From Pollenia angustigena (lineage: Eukaryota; Arthropoda; Insecta; Diptera; Polleniidae): a stretch of DNA of 64,000 bases. Of the stretch, positions 22,943 to 33,495 are shown in pieces (the first letter of the stretch is position 1; each line of letters starts with the position of its first letter). The stretch spans positions 239,319,803 to 239,383,802 of the forward strand of contig OV884059.1 of assembly GCA_930367215.1 (NCBI GenBank). The letters run 5' to 3'. A program made the translations under genes and the position numbers. Under the pieces are notes generated by a model. The model was not told the DNA's origin. It ran no database searches and saw only the letters and a list, made by a program, of their open reading frames with translations.

Positions 22943-24328
22943 ATGCATTCAACAAAACGAGACTTATACCGTGTTCAGATATACCTTTTTTATTGAGTCA
23001 ATATTCGGTTAAATGACATAATTATCTTTCTGTTCACATATACACAATTAAGCTAACTCAATTTATATTACTACTACATACAACATTCAACGCAAACAAA
23101 AATGTACATGTATAAGAAAATGTAAACAACTTTTGACATATTTAAGGAATAAACATCTGGTTTTTGCGCAGACCAAATGGATGGGCCTTTTTTTTTTTTT
23201 TTTTTGTTGTAATTTTAATTGCCAAATGTCAAAACACTGTTTAGTAAGTTGTGTTTTGCTTAATAAACACACTTGTTACAGTGTCGCATTTTAATTTTAC
23301 TCAATATTTATAACAATTTCTTATTAATTGAGCAATAACTAAATTGCAATTTTGTATCGATAATTGAGCTCAATAATGGCATTTATTACGTAAAGCTCAA
23401 TTAAAGTGCATATCTGAACACGGTATTAGTAAATGAACTTCATAAACCAGCCCGAAAAAATTCGTTCGGCGAAGAGTAGTGATGAAAGGCATAGATGATC
23501 TCTGGCAAACTGATTTAGTTGAAATGGGAAACTATTCTACATATAATAAAAAACATCGATATTTGTTAACTATCATTGATACTTTTACAAAGTTTGCATG
23601 GCGTGTTGCACTTAAAACAAAAACAGCAACTGAAGTATTTCAAGCAATGGAAAGTATTTTAAAATAAGGTCGAGTTCCCAAAAACTTGCAGACTGATGAA
23701 GGTAAAGAATTTTTCAATAAACAATTTAAAACCCTCATGGACAACCACAATATCAATCATTACTCAACATTTAGTATAATGAAAGCCTCAATAATAGAAC
23801 GATTTAATCGAACTCTAAAAGGAATGATGTGGAAAGAATTTAGTTTTAATGGTTCTTATTATTGGCTTGATATTTATAAAGATCTTATTAAAAAATATAA
23901 TAGAAAAGTTCATCGCACCATTAAAATGACACCAATTGACGTTAATTCTAAAAACGAAATGAAATTGTTGAAAACAGTCTATAATCATTTAAAAATATAC
24001 AAAAGATCAAAATTGAATGCCGGAGATTATGTACGCATAAGCAAATATAAACATATTTTTGAAAAAGGTTACACTCCCAATTGGACTACTGAAATTTTTA
24101 AGATTCAAGCAGTAAAAAATACTTATCCCACAACATACATATTAGAAGACTATCAGGGAAATCCAATTAAAGGGGGTTTCTATGATGATGAACTGACAAA
24201 AACTCGATTTCCTGATACATACCTTGTAGAAAAAATCATTAAAACTAAAGAAGACATGGCATATGTAAAATGGATGGGATTTTTCTAATCAACATAATTC
24301 TTGGATTAAAAGAAATGATATATTATAG
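22943..24328 (+). pseudogene. Polinton retrovirus-like integrase with C-terminal chromodomain, broken
   Basis: The start is ATG at 22943-22945. The frame is interrupted after eight codons by a 459-bp MITE (22967-23425) and resumes directly after the TTA duplication. The catalytic rve core shows the three acidic residues: Asp in LWQTDLVEM (near 23510), Asp in LQTDEGKEFF (near 23690) and Glu in IIERFNRTLKG (near 23800). A C-terminal chromodomain follows (YLVEKIIKTKEDMAYVKWMG). Further damage: an in-frame TAA at about 23665 and a single-base frameshift at about 24285, after which the HNSWIKRNDI tail reads in another frame to the stop at 24326-24328. The enzyme would insert the element with 6-bp duplications. 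Confidence 0.85.
22967..23425. mobile_element. PIF/Harbinger-like MITE in the integrase gene
   Basis: Ends are inverted TACCGTGTTCAGATAT on both sides (16 bp perfect, then degenerate). The trinucleotide TTA is duplicated immediately outside (22964-22966 and 23426-23428), the target preference of PIF/Harbinger elements. The element is 459 bp and non-coding. The integrase frame reads into the left TTA and out of the right TTA. Confidence 0.8.
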
Positions 24329-24475
24329 TTTGTAAGAGTAGATATAATAATAGAATGTAAGAATTAATGTATTTTTATTATTAAATAAGAAAAGAACCAA
24401 AAAAATATGTAAATAAATTGTTTTAAATAAGGAATATTATGTTATTTTTACTTTATTATGTTATTTTTACTTTAA

Positions 24476-24658
24476 TTTGCCATTAATGTCCCACCTGGCT
24501 ATAAAATAGATGAGATCCCTAGGAATCTCATTTATTTGCCAGTCAACTGTCGAGAGATAAGCTCCCTTACTCTTCGAGTGGTTGATCAAATGGGTGATTT
24601 ACTTAATTTCCGAGGAGAGGAAATTACAATTTTAATACATTTAAGACCAACAAAATAA
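24476..24658 (+). pseudogene. C-terminal remnant of a Polinton capsid-associated protein
   Basis: A 60-codon open frame without an initiator, ending TAA at 24656-24658. It contains VPPGYKIDEIPRNLIYLPVN and VVDQMGDLLNFRGEEITILI, a tail I recognise from the capsid-associated proteins of insect Polintons lying just upstream of the major capsid gene. Its own N-terminus has been deleted: a stop lies at 24473-24475, next to a short tandem duplication of TTATGTTATTTTTACTTTA. The stop overlaps the ATG of the next small ORF (TAATG). Confidence 0.55.
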
Positions 24659-24825
24659 TGATAATTTGCAAGAAGAATACGCCTAAAAACAAAATCTCAC
24701 ATTCTCCTTTTAACAAAATATTGAAAAATAAATTAAATTCAAAGAGTTCATTAAAACATATAAACTTAACGCAATCAAATAAAGAATTTCTAAAATCATT
24801 AAATTTAAAATTGAACAAACCATGA
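24658..24825 (+). CDS. 55-residue basic ORF overlapping the major capsid gene
   Basis: ATG at 24658-24660, stop TGA at 24823-24825. The encoded peptide is Lys/Asn-rich and basic, beginning MIICKKNTPKNKISHSPFNK and ending in the helix-like SNKEFLKSLNLKL. Its start overlaps the preceding stop as TAATG, and its stop overlaps the capsid ATG as ATGA. A small basic peptide in this position recurs in insect Polintons, and the FLKSLxLK ending looks conserved. It could be a capsid core or DNA-condensing peptide, by analogy with small basic adenovirus core proteins; that is inference. Confidence 0.55.
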   Translation: MIICKKNTPKNKISHSPFNKILKNKLNSKSSLKHINLTQSNKEFLKSLNLKLNKP

Positions 24826-25998
24826 GTTCAATAATAGATGTTCTGGATAAACCTTTGTCCGATGAAAATATAATTAAAAAGGCCTACCATACGTTTACTT
24901 CATATTTACAATCTTACAATTATAACAATGAAATTCGTATTACAATACAAAATCAAGACTTGTATGTTTTGCCGTCGGAAAGTTTTATATATGTAGAAAG
25001 ATTTGTTAAAGATGAAGACACAAAATTAGTTTTTTCTGCAGCCAACTTCAAATTAAAAAATAATTTCGTAGCACATCTATTTGATGAAATTCGTTACGAA
25101 GTAAATGGTGTTGAAATTGATCAAACGAGACATTTAGGAACATCAAGTACTACTAAAAATTTGGTTTCATTTTCACCAATAGATATTAATGGAATGCAAA
25201 ATGCTGGATGGAATAAAATTGATGATATTGATCTCGTAAATGGATATTTTAATTTTTATGTACCACCTAAATGGTTTTTGGGATTCGCTGAAGACTATAA
25301 CAAAATATTATTGAAAGCAAAACATGAATTGATTCTTTTACGTAATAAAAATGATGAGAATCTTGTTTATTCAACTGTTTCTACTCAAAAGGCTAAATTA
25401 ACAATTTCAAGTATATCGTGGAGAATTCCCCTATCTGATTTAAGTAAATTAAATATGATAAAAATAATAAACAATGGTAATTCAATACCAATTGCATTTA
25501 GAAGTTGGGATTGTCATATAAATCCACAAATAAATATGAAAACTAATCATGTGTGGTATGTTAAGCTGGCAGCGAATAGAGAACGTCTCGTTTTGTTTTG
25601 ATTGCATTCAACATGAAAACAAATTTATCAACTGCGATTTGACTAATTTAAAAGTACATTTAAATTCAGAGTCTTATCTATATGACGACCTAAACATAAA
25701 GTTTAAGAATGAACGTTATGCAGTTCTATATGATATGTATCTAAGGTTTCAAGAAAACTATTATATGCGAGACTCCCAGCCGCTTCTCACATCTCAAGAG
25801 TTTAAAAATAAATCTCCAATAATAGTAGTAGATGTTAGTTATCAAAACGAATCAATTGTGAGCGGACCAATTGATATACAAATAGAATTTGAAACAGTTA
25901 CTAATGTTCCAGCAAACACAGCAGCTTATTGTAATCTCATTCACGATCGCATCATCGAATATATACCATTAAAAGGACAAGTTCGGAAAATTTTATAA
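24822..25998 (+). pseudogene. Polinton major capsid protein, copy B (one frameshift)
   Basis: Begins at ATG 24822 (MSSIIDVLDKPLSDENIIKK) and reads 260 codons to 25601. The remainder reads in another frame to 25998 (CFDCIQHENKFINCDLTNLK through IHDRIIEYIPLKGQVRKIL). The protein is the double-jelly-roll capsid protein of insect Polintons. Typical blocks are ELILLRNKNDENL and ISWRIPLSDLSKLNMIKII. Unlike copy A, the region at 25110-25180 is intact. The frame break at about 25590-25601 lies at the same place as in copy A. The total of about 390 codons is near full length. The stop of the upstream 55-residue ORF overlaps this start. Confidence 0.85.
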
Positions 25999-26418
25999 AT
26001 CCTTAATCATAAATAAAAAGAAGAAACAACAAATTAATAGAACGATGAATTTGAAGGAAGACACGAACAAAATAAATGCGAGCTATATTGTTGCCATTAC
26101 ATAAGCTGTGATATATTTAAAGTTTAAAGTAATATGTATTTTTTAAATATTAAAATTAATTTTTATATTTTATTATCTAAAACTTCTTAATGTGATTAAA
26201 TTTTCATATTGTAAGTCTTTAATGTTTATGTGGTACATTATAGTATTTATTTTATTTTTTTTTATAATTTTTAAATAGACAATCCCTTGAAAAAGTCGAC
26301 AAACAATCGTCGAAACGTCGGGAACATAATATTGTAATTAAAAAATTGAAATGTATTTACATTGAAGAAATTTAGGCCCTATTAGCTTGACAAAAATAAT
26401 ATTCAAGAAAAAAAAAAA
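25999..26418. other. Interval with a probable Penelope-like element 3' remnant
   Basis: AT-rich. At 26279-26325 it contains CTTGAAAAAGTCGAC followed by TCGTCGAAACGTCGGG, the kind of hairpin and GAAACGTCGG signature seen at Penelope-like element ends, where degenerate hammerhead-type motifs occur. No coding part of such an element remains. The equivalent of this whole interval is missing from Polinton copy A. Confidence 0.4.
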
Positions 26419-26850
26419 ATGTTTTGCAAACATGTTTTCATTGATTTACAAGGTTTTAACTTAAAATCAAACAAATTTATCGTTAAATAAGTTGCAATTG
26501 TTTTCAATTCAAAGGAATACATCAATTTCATTATAAAACCCCCTTTTGATTTCAATTGCTTATCACAAAAGGAGCAAAAAGAAGTATATTGGTTAATAAA
26601 ATATTTTCATCATCTGAACTGGAATACAGGACTAGTATCATTTAAGAGTGTTTGTAAATTTTTAAAAGATAATTTAAAAAATTCTAAAATATATGTAAAA
26701 GGAACAGAAAAGAGTCAATGGTTGAAAAAAATGCTGCAGCAAGAAGGTTTTAATATAGAGGGTTTTGGATGTATAAATTTAAAGGAACTTAATAACAGGT
26801 ATCCAGAAAACATAAATTGCAGTTATCACAAATATGGAGTTTGCGCTTAA
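26419..26850 (+). pseudogene. Polinton-associated exonuclease-like ORF, one stop
   Basis: A 144-codon frame from ATG at 26419 with one in-frame TAA at codon 24 (26488-26490); otherwise open to TAA at 26848-26850. Recognisable blocks: FIDLQGFNLKSNKFIV, INFIIKPPFDFNCLS, the IYVKGTEKSQWLKKML segment and the Cys/His-containing tail NCSYHKYGVCA. This protein type recurs in insect virus-like elements. The D-x-(E/Q)-G start and the strand/helix pattern suggest an RNase H-fold (DEDD-type) exonuclease; here the second acidic residue is Gln. Fold and function are inference. It lies between the capsid gene and the convergent DNA polymerase gene. Confidence 0.5.
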
Positions 26851-26962
26851 AAAAATGCCATTTTACTTGAAAGAGAAAATCTAATTGGAAATAAGAACAA
26901 CTAATTTAATTTTTTAATTTTTAATTCTTATATTATAACTTTATTGATATTTTTACATACGG

Positions 26963-27163
26963 GCCTGCTTTTGAAATCACACGTGTGATTTTGTGGTGTT
27001 TTGAAAGTCATCCCGTTGTTTTGTTTCTCGGTGTGCTTTCTGCAATTAAAGATCATACCAAAACACACAAAAATGAGACGCTAAAATACCACACGTGTGA
27101 ATTTAGAAGGCACATGCGATTTGAAATCACGTGATTTGAGTTAAAGTGATTTTCAGAACAGGC
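26963..27163. mobile_element. Short MITE (about 200 bp)
   Basis: Left end GCCTGCTTTTGAAATCAC and reverse-complemented right end GCCTGTTCTGAAAATCAC form an 18-bp imperfect TIR. The interior is largely self-complementary (ACACGTGTGA elements) and non-coding. Target duplication is unclear. Its position just outside the polymerase stop codon leaves that gene unaffected. Confidence 0.55.
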
Positions 27164-27563
27164 ATGATAAACATTATTTTTATTATATTTACATAATTTT
27201 GATATAGTAACATAAACATTATTTTTAAGAAAACATGCAATAAAGTAACTTATTTTAAAGTAAATTTTATTATAATAAGTGTACTTAGATGTAATCTTAT
27301 ATGAAAAAAAAAATAAATAATAATAAAAATTTATTTTAATAAGTATAATAACAAAGCCTTTTTTATTTTTTTTGTAATTTTAATTTATTGACCACTGTCA
27401 TCTCATAAGTAATATACAAGCAAATTTATTCTTAATCAATTTCCATATCAATTCTATCTCTAAAGTGACCCCAAGCTCTAGTATTTACCCCATCTTCCAT
27501 AATATTTCTTTTATCATCTGCATGATTAAGTACAACTTTATGCAGTTTTTGTGTATACAACTG

Positions 27564-27935
27564 AAGCACAGCCGCGAATAACGTTTTAAGTTACAAAATA
27601 ATAATTTTTCAGGAGAGCAAAAAAACGTTTTTTGACAAGCAGCATTATTTGTTTTAAAAATTTTTTTTTTCTATTATTTAAAATAGTGATAATAAAAACT
27701 TTAATGCAAAAGGCTTTTAAAACATTATTCCGCACTGCAAAACCATTTCTGTTTCATCATTATGTTAATGTTCTTCCACTGGCTGACACTTTGTACGCCA
27801 TTTTGAAGGCGTTAAGGTGCATAGTTTTGGTTGATTTGATGTTTAAACTGTGTAAGAGAGTAAAGTCAACGTTTATCTGCAAAAAAACAGTTTTTGCAAA
27901 ATGTGGCGTTTACAACGTTTTTCGCGGCTGTGCTT
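27564..27935. mobile_element. 372-bp MITE with 6-bp CAACTG duplication
   Basis: Terminal inverted repeats AAGCACAGCCGCGAATAACG (left) and, reverse-complemented, AAGCACAGCCGCGAAAAACG (right). CAACTG is present immediately outside both ends (27558-27563 and 27936-27941). The interior is non-coding; the 108-codon plus-strand frame here is fortuitous. It separates the last about 35 codons of the polymerase from the rest, and polymerase coding resumes on each side. A 6-bp duplication is unusual among cut-and-paste families (IS3EU or Dada-like are options). Confidence 0.8.
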
Positions 27936-29038
27936 CAACTGATGAGCTTCAGTTTTAAATACAAGCATTTCTTCAGATACTATTTTCTGCTCAAATAAAC
28001 ACTCCTTGTAGTCGTTTAATGTAAGTTTTTAAATAACACATTTTTTGACGCCTTTAGACTTTTTAATGTCTTCTGAATTGATAGTTGATAAGAAATACAT
28101 TTTTGATCGTAAACCTACAAATTCAGTCATTATTCCCCCCTTATTTTCGTCTTTCATCATTCCCAGTACTTTTTTGTTTAGGAGTGGTAAATTAAAAATA
28201 TTGTCTTTGGGATATTCAGATGTATCGAAATTTAAAATGACATCGCCACGAATGTCATTATAAAAGTATCCATATAATTTAAGGTCAGATTTTTTCTAAA
28301 TTTTGGAATCATATATCTGTAATGGAAGTCATACATCTTCCATTTGGATAATTCCGACACAGAAAATCCGATATATATATATACATATATGGGCTTGTTG
28401 TAGTATGGTTCCATTTTCTTTAGCTCGACTGCATACAAATCATCACTAAACCTTGTCAAACCTAGAAAATTTGGTTTAGATATTAATGATCGTAAACCTA
28501 AATGATTTTTATTACTATTTTCCCACCCTGTAGCAATACGTATATCCTTTCTTTTATCAACACTTTTCATCTTTTTTCCATAAACTGCATTATTAAGCAG
28601 TTTAAAAAATCTTTTTCAAAATTATTTTTTGCATTAGTTCTGTGCAGCGTATTTAAATCAATATATTTTTTTAGCCATGGAGACTGCTTAAACTTTAAAA
28701 TTCTATGCACTTTTTTCAAAAGAAGTCCATTGTTAATACAATTTTTTAAAACTCTATAATGGATAGTGTAATTTTCTTTAGGCGTCAAATCTGCTATTAA
28801 TTTTTTAAATTTAGAATGTCCAGGTATTTTATTTTGTGGACAAAATGGTAGGTCATTATGAATGTCATGCAAAGAGTCAGGATATTCAAGATCAACTTCT
28901 AAAATATAACCATATTCCGAGTTATCTGATATATTTTGTACTCGAAAATTTTCAATATCTTTAGTGTTCGTCCAATCAAATTCCCCATAAGGTAGATATT
29001 CTGACATTGCCCACCCATATAAATTGTTAGCATCTAAA

Positions 29039-29617
29039 TCCATAACAAAACGCAATAATTACATTTTTCAAGTTTTTTGATTTTTTGATTGAATCACATT
29101 CTACACATTGAAATCTATATTACCTTCATTATAAAGCATTCCAAAACTCAATAACTACACTGCAGATCAATATCAAATATACTGGTTCAGGGCAAAATGC
29201 AATAATTACACATCTTTGCAATACATATTTACAAGAAATTTTAAAAAGTCAACTTGATAAATAAATTATGCTCTGGTGGTAACTCTTAGATAACTGTAAA
29301 ACGTAAGGAATTTTTGTTTAGTTAATACCTTTTGCCTTTGTTAAGTTGATTGTGAGTAATATTTTCGTACAATTCATAGCAAAATGAAATAAATACTATG
29401 GATTCGGACCAAAACGCAATGATTTCAAATTTGTGATCTAAATAACTTTAAAACAAACTGTCAGATAAAATAATTAATTTGTGATTAATATTATTTTTTG
29501 TAGACAATAATACTTCAATAATTGTTTTTTAAAAAAATTATGTGCTACTTACTTAAATTACATTTTGTCGTTTATCCAAAAAGATGTTATGGTGTAATTA
29601 TTGCGTTTTGTTATGGA
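29039..29617. mobile_element. 579-bp TIR element at polymerase motif A
   Basis: Perfect 25-bp terminal inverted repeats starting TCCATAACAAAACGCAATAA and ending in the complement at 29593-29617. Internal degenerate copies of the terminal motif (GGGCAAAATGCAATAATTAC near 29190, GGACCAAAACGCAATGATTT near 29408) act as subterminal repeats. It is absent from polymerase copy A, where the frame crosses the site. No clean target duplication is visible and a few bases next to the right end do not match copy A. Confidence 0.75.
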
Positions 29618-30579
29618 CCTCCTCAAATACTCTGATGCTTTTTTCTCATCAAAGTTTTCCATATACTTATGATTTGCCTTAGAATATATTTCTGAGCATT
29701 GCACTAATCCACCTCGTATTCCATATTGCATAAAGAGGTATTTTTCACTATCAGTAAATAGCTCTAACGTTACATCCGTTGTCTTAAGCATTGCATCCCA
29801 AGAGAGACTAGGTGCAGTGTAGTACCGGCAAGGGTCTAAACTATAAATACTCTTACATATTTTTCTAAAGTTTTCAAAAATGTCAGTTAAGAGAAGAACA
29901 CCCGATCTAAGGTAGAGTTCTGTATAGTCAAGAAGGTTCTTGCGCTTAAAATAACTCCATACTTTTTGAGCATGTTCGTAATCGACTACACTGCATTCCT
30001 CATTACTTAAAATATTGAAAAAATTATCTCTACTTGGAAGCTGATTTTCATTAAACCTTTCCATTAAATCCATGTAGGAGTATGGGAATTCACCCTTCCT
30101 CCTGATTAGATTAAATTGATTATCATTAGAAAACCGTTCTCGACTCTAGGCTCTAGGACTCTAAGCTAGAAGACATAATTCTTATTGAATCTAAAAACCT
30201 AATTTCAAATCCCCGATTTTTATCTTTTTTAATATAAACAGATAGTGAAATATAGCGCTCTTTATTCAAAGGAATAACTTTTATTGTCGCATTTTTTATT
30301 GTTGACAGCTCTTTAAAGAAAAGATGCATGTCATAAGCAGAAAGATTATGGAAGATCACTGGTATAAAATTGGGATTTTTGTATTTTAAATTACACTCAT
30401 TATGAGCAGCTACTCGAAAATTACCAGTGAGATGACAGTGGTCTCTAACTTTAGCATTATAAAGAAGTTTTTTGCAAATGTGACAATTTGTTGATTTATT
30501 AAAAATATCAATATCATTTTCTTTCAGGACTATTTTCTCTACTTTGGACAGATACTGATGGTAAATATTAAAGGGCTGC

Positions 30580-31551
30580 GCAAAATATTCTTAATGTTCT
30601 ATGTTCTACTTCACACAACTATCAATTATATTATTTCACTGTAAACATACATAGTAAAACAAACATAACAACACATTACTTCCCCCAAAACAAAACAAGC
30701 ATAACTTGAAAAGTTTTTCTCTTCTGCTTTGTTAGTGCTTGTATTATCAAAACAAACAGAATATCAACACAAAAACAGACAATGAAATAAAGAAACGGTA
30801 AATTATAGTAAAAGCATCGAGTGCACTAGAACATTAAAAAAAATAAAAAAATTGATATTTTTGAATTATTTCCTAAATGTACATATATTTTATTTTAGTC
30901 GACCTTTATTATTATATTATGTATAACTAAATTATCAAGCTTGAGGTCTTGTTTAATTTTTAAATAAAACTTTAAACGTTTATTTAACCAATATTTCTAA
31001 TTCTAGTTAAATAATTATTAATATTTTGTTGCTATCAATTTTCCCAAAAAATTGTGAAACATACCATTAGATTTTATTTTTTATATCTATGAAAATAATA
31101 AATTCTTCTTAATTTTATTTAAATATTAGACCTAAGTACCTTTATATGTATGTAAATAATAAACAATAACTTTTTGCAAATAAAAATTAATATTACATAT
31201 AAACTTTTTTAAGCTTTTTCATATTCATTACAAAACGAAAATGTTTCTCACTTTGCAATTCTCTTTGGTATATGTTTACAATCAAAACATTCAAACATGC
31301 TTGGAATGTTCTATTTCTGTTTTAATGTTCTACTTCATCTTTGTTCTAATTCAGCTTTATTTAAGTTCAGCATTGTTCTAGTGCAGTTTTGTTCTATTCT
31401 TCTATATTTTGATCGTAAAACAAAACAATTGTTTTTGGAAGTATGTGTTTTGTAATGAGAGAGTAATCAACACACACTATCTAAATTCAATGAAATTGCT
31501 TGTAAGCCATATTTCTTGTGCTTGTGCATCTCTTTACTAAATATCTGTTGC
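30580..31551. mobile_element. About 1-kb non-coding insert in the polymerase exonuclease region
   Basis: Polymerase coding (IYHQYLSKVEKIVL, minus strand) stops near 30580 and the ExoI-side coding resumes near 31551. The sequence between is AT-rich and lacks ORFs. At both sides it carries clustered GTTCTA motifs (two near 30595-30610; about five at 31313-31400), including the longer shared ATGTTCTACTTCA. Terminal inverted repeats were not identified, so the element class is unknown and the borders are approximate. Confidence 0.5.
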
Positions 31552-31939
31552 ATCTTTGACAGTTTTGTAAACAAAGACTTTAGATGCATTTTCCCCAAAA
31601 TAGTATCTGTTAAATTTAATCTCCTTAAAACTACATTTAATATAATAACTAAAAGCACATGGAATGTGCTTTTGGATATTGCTTGTGTTGTTACTCACAC
31701 TATAATTAATTTTTTCCAAAATGGACTCAAAGTCGGCATAGATCACGAACAGAACATCCACTTGCTTCTGATGGTTTACAAACGATATGTATGCTTCTTC
31801 GGGATTAGGCATCTTTGAAACCTTCTTTCCACACACATTTTTATGATTTCTGGAAACTGTCTCATGATGTGTATGGTAAAGACACGTATTACAAACATAA
31901 ATGTTGCTCTTATGTGAGGTAATACTGGATCGGATTAGT

Positions 31940-32040
31940 CTAAAAAAAAAAAAAAATAAAAAATAAAAATTGTTTTAATTTGATTTAATAATAAATAAAT
32001 ATATATGTACATATATTTGTAAATGTAAAGTAAAACTTAC
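31940..32040 (-). other. Spliceosomal intron in the Polinton polymerase gene
   Basis: On the minus strand the sequence starts GTAAGT directly after the INDIS block, and ends with a run of 13 T followed by AG at 31940-31941. It is 101 bp and extremely AT-rich, with stops in all frames. The polymerase reading frame is preserved from one flank to the other, and the residues on each side (KSNIYVCNTC downstream) match the expected Polinton polymerase order. Confidence 0.75.
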
Positions 32041-33063
32041 TTGGAAATATCATTGATGAGAACATAGTGAAACCTTTCTCCGGAATGCAAAAGCAGTAAA
32101 TTGATAAGTATTTGTTTTTCTTCAATCGTTACATAATATGACCCAACGACTGACTCACCATTGTATCCAAATACATTTACACTTTTCTCGTTTTGTTTTT
32201 CAAACTTTTTTATTGACTTCAAAGGCATAGGAAACTCCAATCCCTTAAAATTAAGATCACATTCGCCCAAAGCAATTTTATTACTATAGATGTTAATGCC
32301 ATATGAATTGCAGTTTTTTCTTTGTTTATTGCTTAAGTCTTTACGGAGTGCTGCAATTAAACACCATTTAAAGCAAAAAACATCTTTATTTTCAACATTT
32401 ATACATGCACCTTTAATATTGCTAATGCTCTTGGGCAATGGCATGAATTGTGATCCTCTTATTTACATTTACTTCTAGATGATTTATTTTAATGAGTGTC
32501 CATCCACTATCCCTTTCCTGGAATTCAGCCATTTTAGTGACTATTTCATCCGTATGTTTATCATATGACTCAGTGATGTCCTCAGCAAGCGTTATTAGCA
32601 TCATTTTTGAAATATGCACAACTGATGCTAATTTTGTTTCGTCATTCACCACTTTTATGTACTCACATACCAACTCCATGTTAAATTTAAATGTAGTGTG
32701 TTTAATTCTGCACTTTTTTAATTCTTCAATTATAATTTTCTTGGCATTTTTAAAGAACTCCTCCGGAAATAGAATTTCTTCCTTTTCATTCACCAATATA
32801 TAGGTTTCAATTCTTCCTTTAAAATTACTACTTCTTACAGTTAATGTTTTATTAATGTTAACAGTTTGGCAATTTTTTATATGGCGATTTGTTCTCATAT
32901 GCGCATTAAATGTTGTTGTCGGTATTAATTCATTACACTCATTACAATGTTTCATATTAGCACTGTTAAGGGTAGACCTAGATTTAATTAAAAATATGTT
33001 CTCTACTCTTTGGGTTTCTAAGCTGAACTGATTTATTAAAATTATTTTCTTACAAACTAACAA

Positions 33064-33495
33064 TTATTTTCTTATCTACTTTATTCCCTTATATACTACT
33101 AACTTATATCTTTATTTACATATTTATTTACACAATTAGACACACCACATGTGTGGAAAAATTTGTAATTCTATTTACTTATTTTAATCCCTGCTTACAT
33201 GAAATGGAAAAACCCACATCTGGTAATATGGTACTTGTGTACCTACGTCAGTTGATATGCACTTTGGGTTTGTCCATTTCAAGATAAGCACATGACATGA
33301 GTATGTAGGTATATTCGTACTTAAGACGGAAATTTATATAAAATTCAAATACCTAACACATGTTCAAAAAAGTACAGTTTATAAAACTGAACATTTTGCC
33401 GGCCTTGAAAGACCTTGGTCTTTCAACAAAATGTAAAATTATGATAAGATTGATAATAAAAAATGTACATATACAATAATTATAATTCGATAACC
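33064..33495. other. Interval between Polinton B and the BEL/Pao element
   Basis: No gene. It should contain the right end of the Polinton and possibly the 3' LTR of the minus-strand BEL/Pao element, but no repeat partner for either was found. The minus strand just after the envelope stop reads purine-poor, so no polypurine tract is assigned. Confidence 0.4.

Larger units (their letters stand above)
19281..32955. mobile_element. Polinton/Maverick virus-like transposon, copy B
   Basis: The gene order and content define an insect Polinton: small OB-like protein (+), PLA2/minor capsid/protease (-), packaging ATPase (+), DUF8207-like (+), coiled-coil protein (+), integrase (+), capsid-associated tail (+), 55-residue ORF (+), major capsid protein (+), exonuclease-like ORF (+) and DNA polymerase (-). 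About 13.7 kb of coding span is given; the terminal inverted repeats were not found, so the true ends are unknown. Several genes are broken, and at least four foreign short elements sit inside it. Confidence 0.85.
27432..32955 (-). pseudogene. Polinton protein-primed family B DNA polymerase, copy B (near full length, broken)
   Basis: Start at ATG 32953-32955 (MKHCNECNELIP, a C2H2-like finger), running to TAA at 27432-27434 (tail NTRAWGHFRDRIDMEID). Order: N-terminal region (DSGWTLIKINHLEVNVN); frameshift near 32430; block MPLPKSISNIKGACINVENK; intron at 31940-32040; Cys-rich VCNTCLYHTHHETV; ExoI YADFES; a 1-kb insert; Cys/His cluster CHICKKLLYNAKVRDHCHLT; ExoII HNLSAYDMHLFF; ExoIII block; a 579-bp TIR element; motif A LDANNLYGWAMSEYLP; motif B; then YMDT lacking the rest of motif C; thumb and EFVGLRSKMY; a 372-bp MITE; C-terminal DDKRNIMEDG. 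It cannot be active. Confidence 0.85.

Noticed and set aside
27632..27958. 108-codon plus-strand ORF
   Set aside because: Lies within the non-coding 372-bp MITE and spans its TIR.
33060..33495. Possible 3' LTR of the roo-like element or Polinton terminal repeat
   Set aside because: No partner sequence on the other side of either element could be identified by eye.
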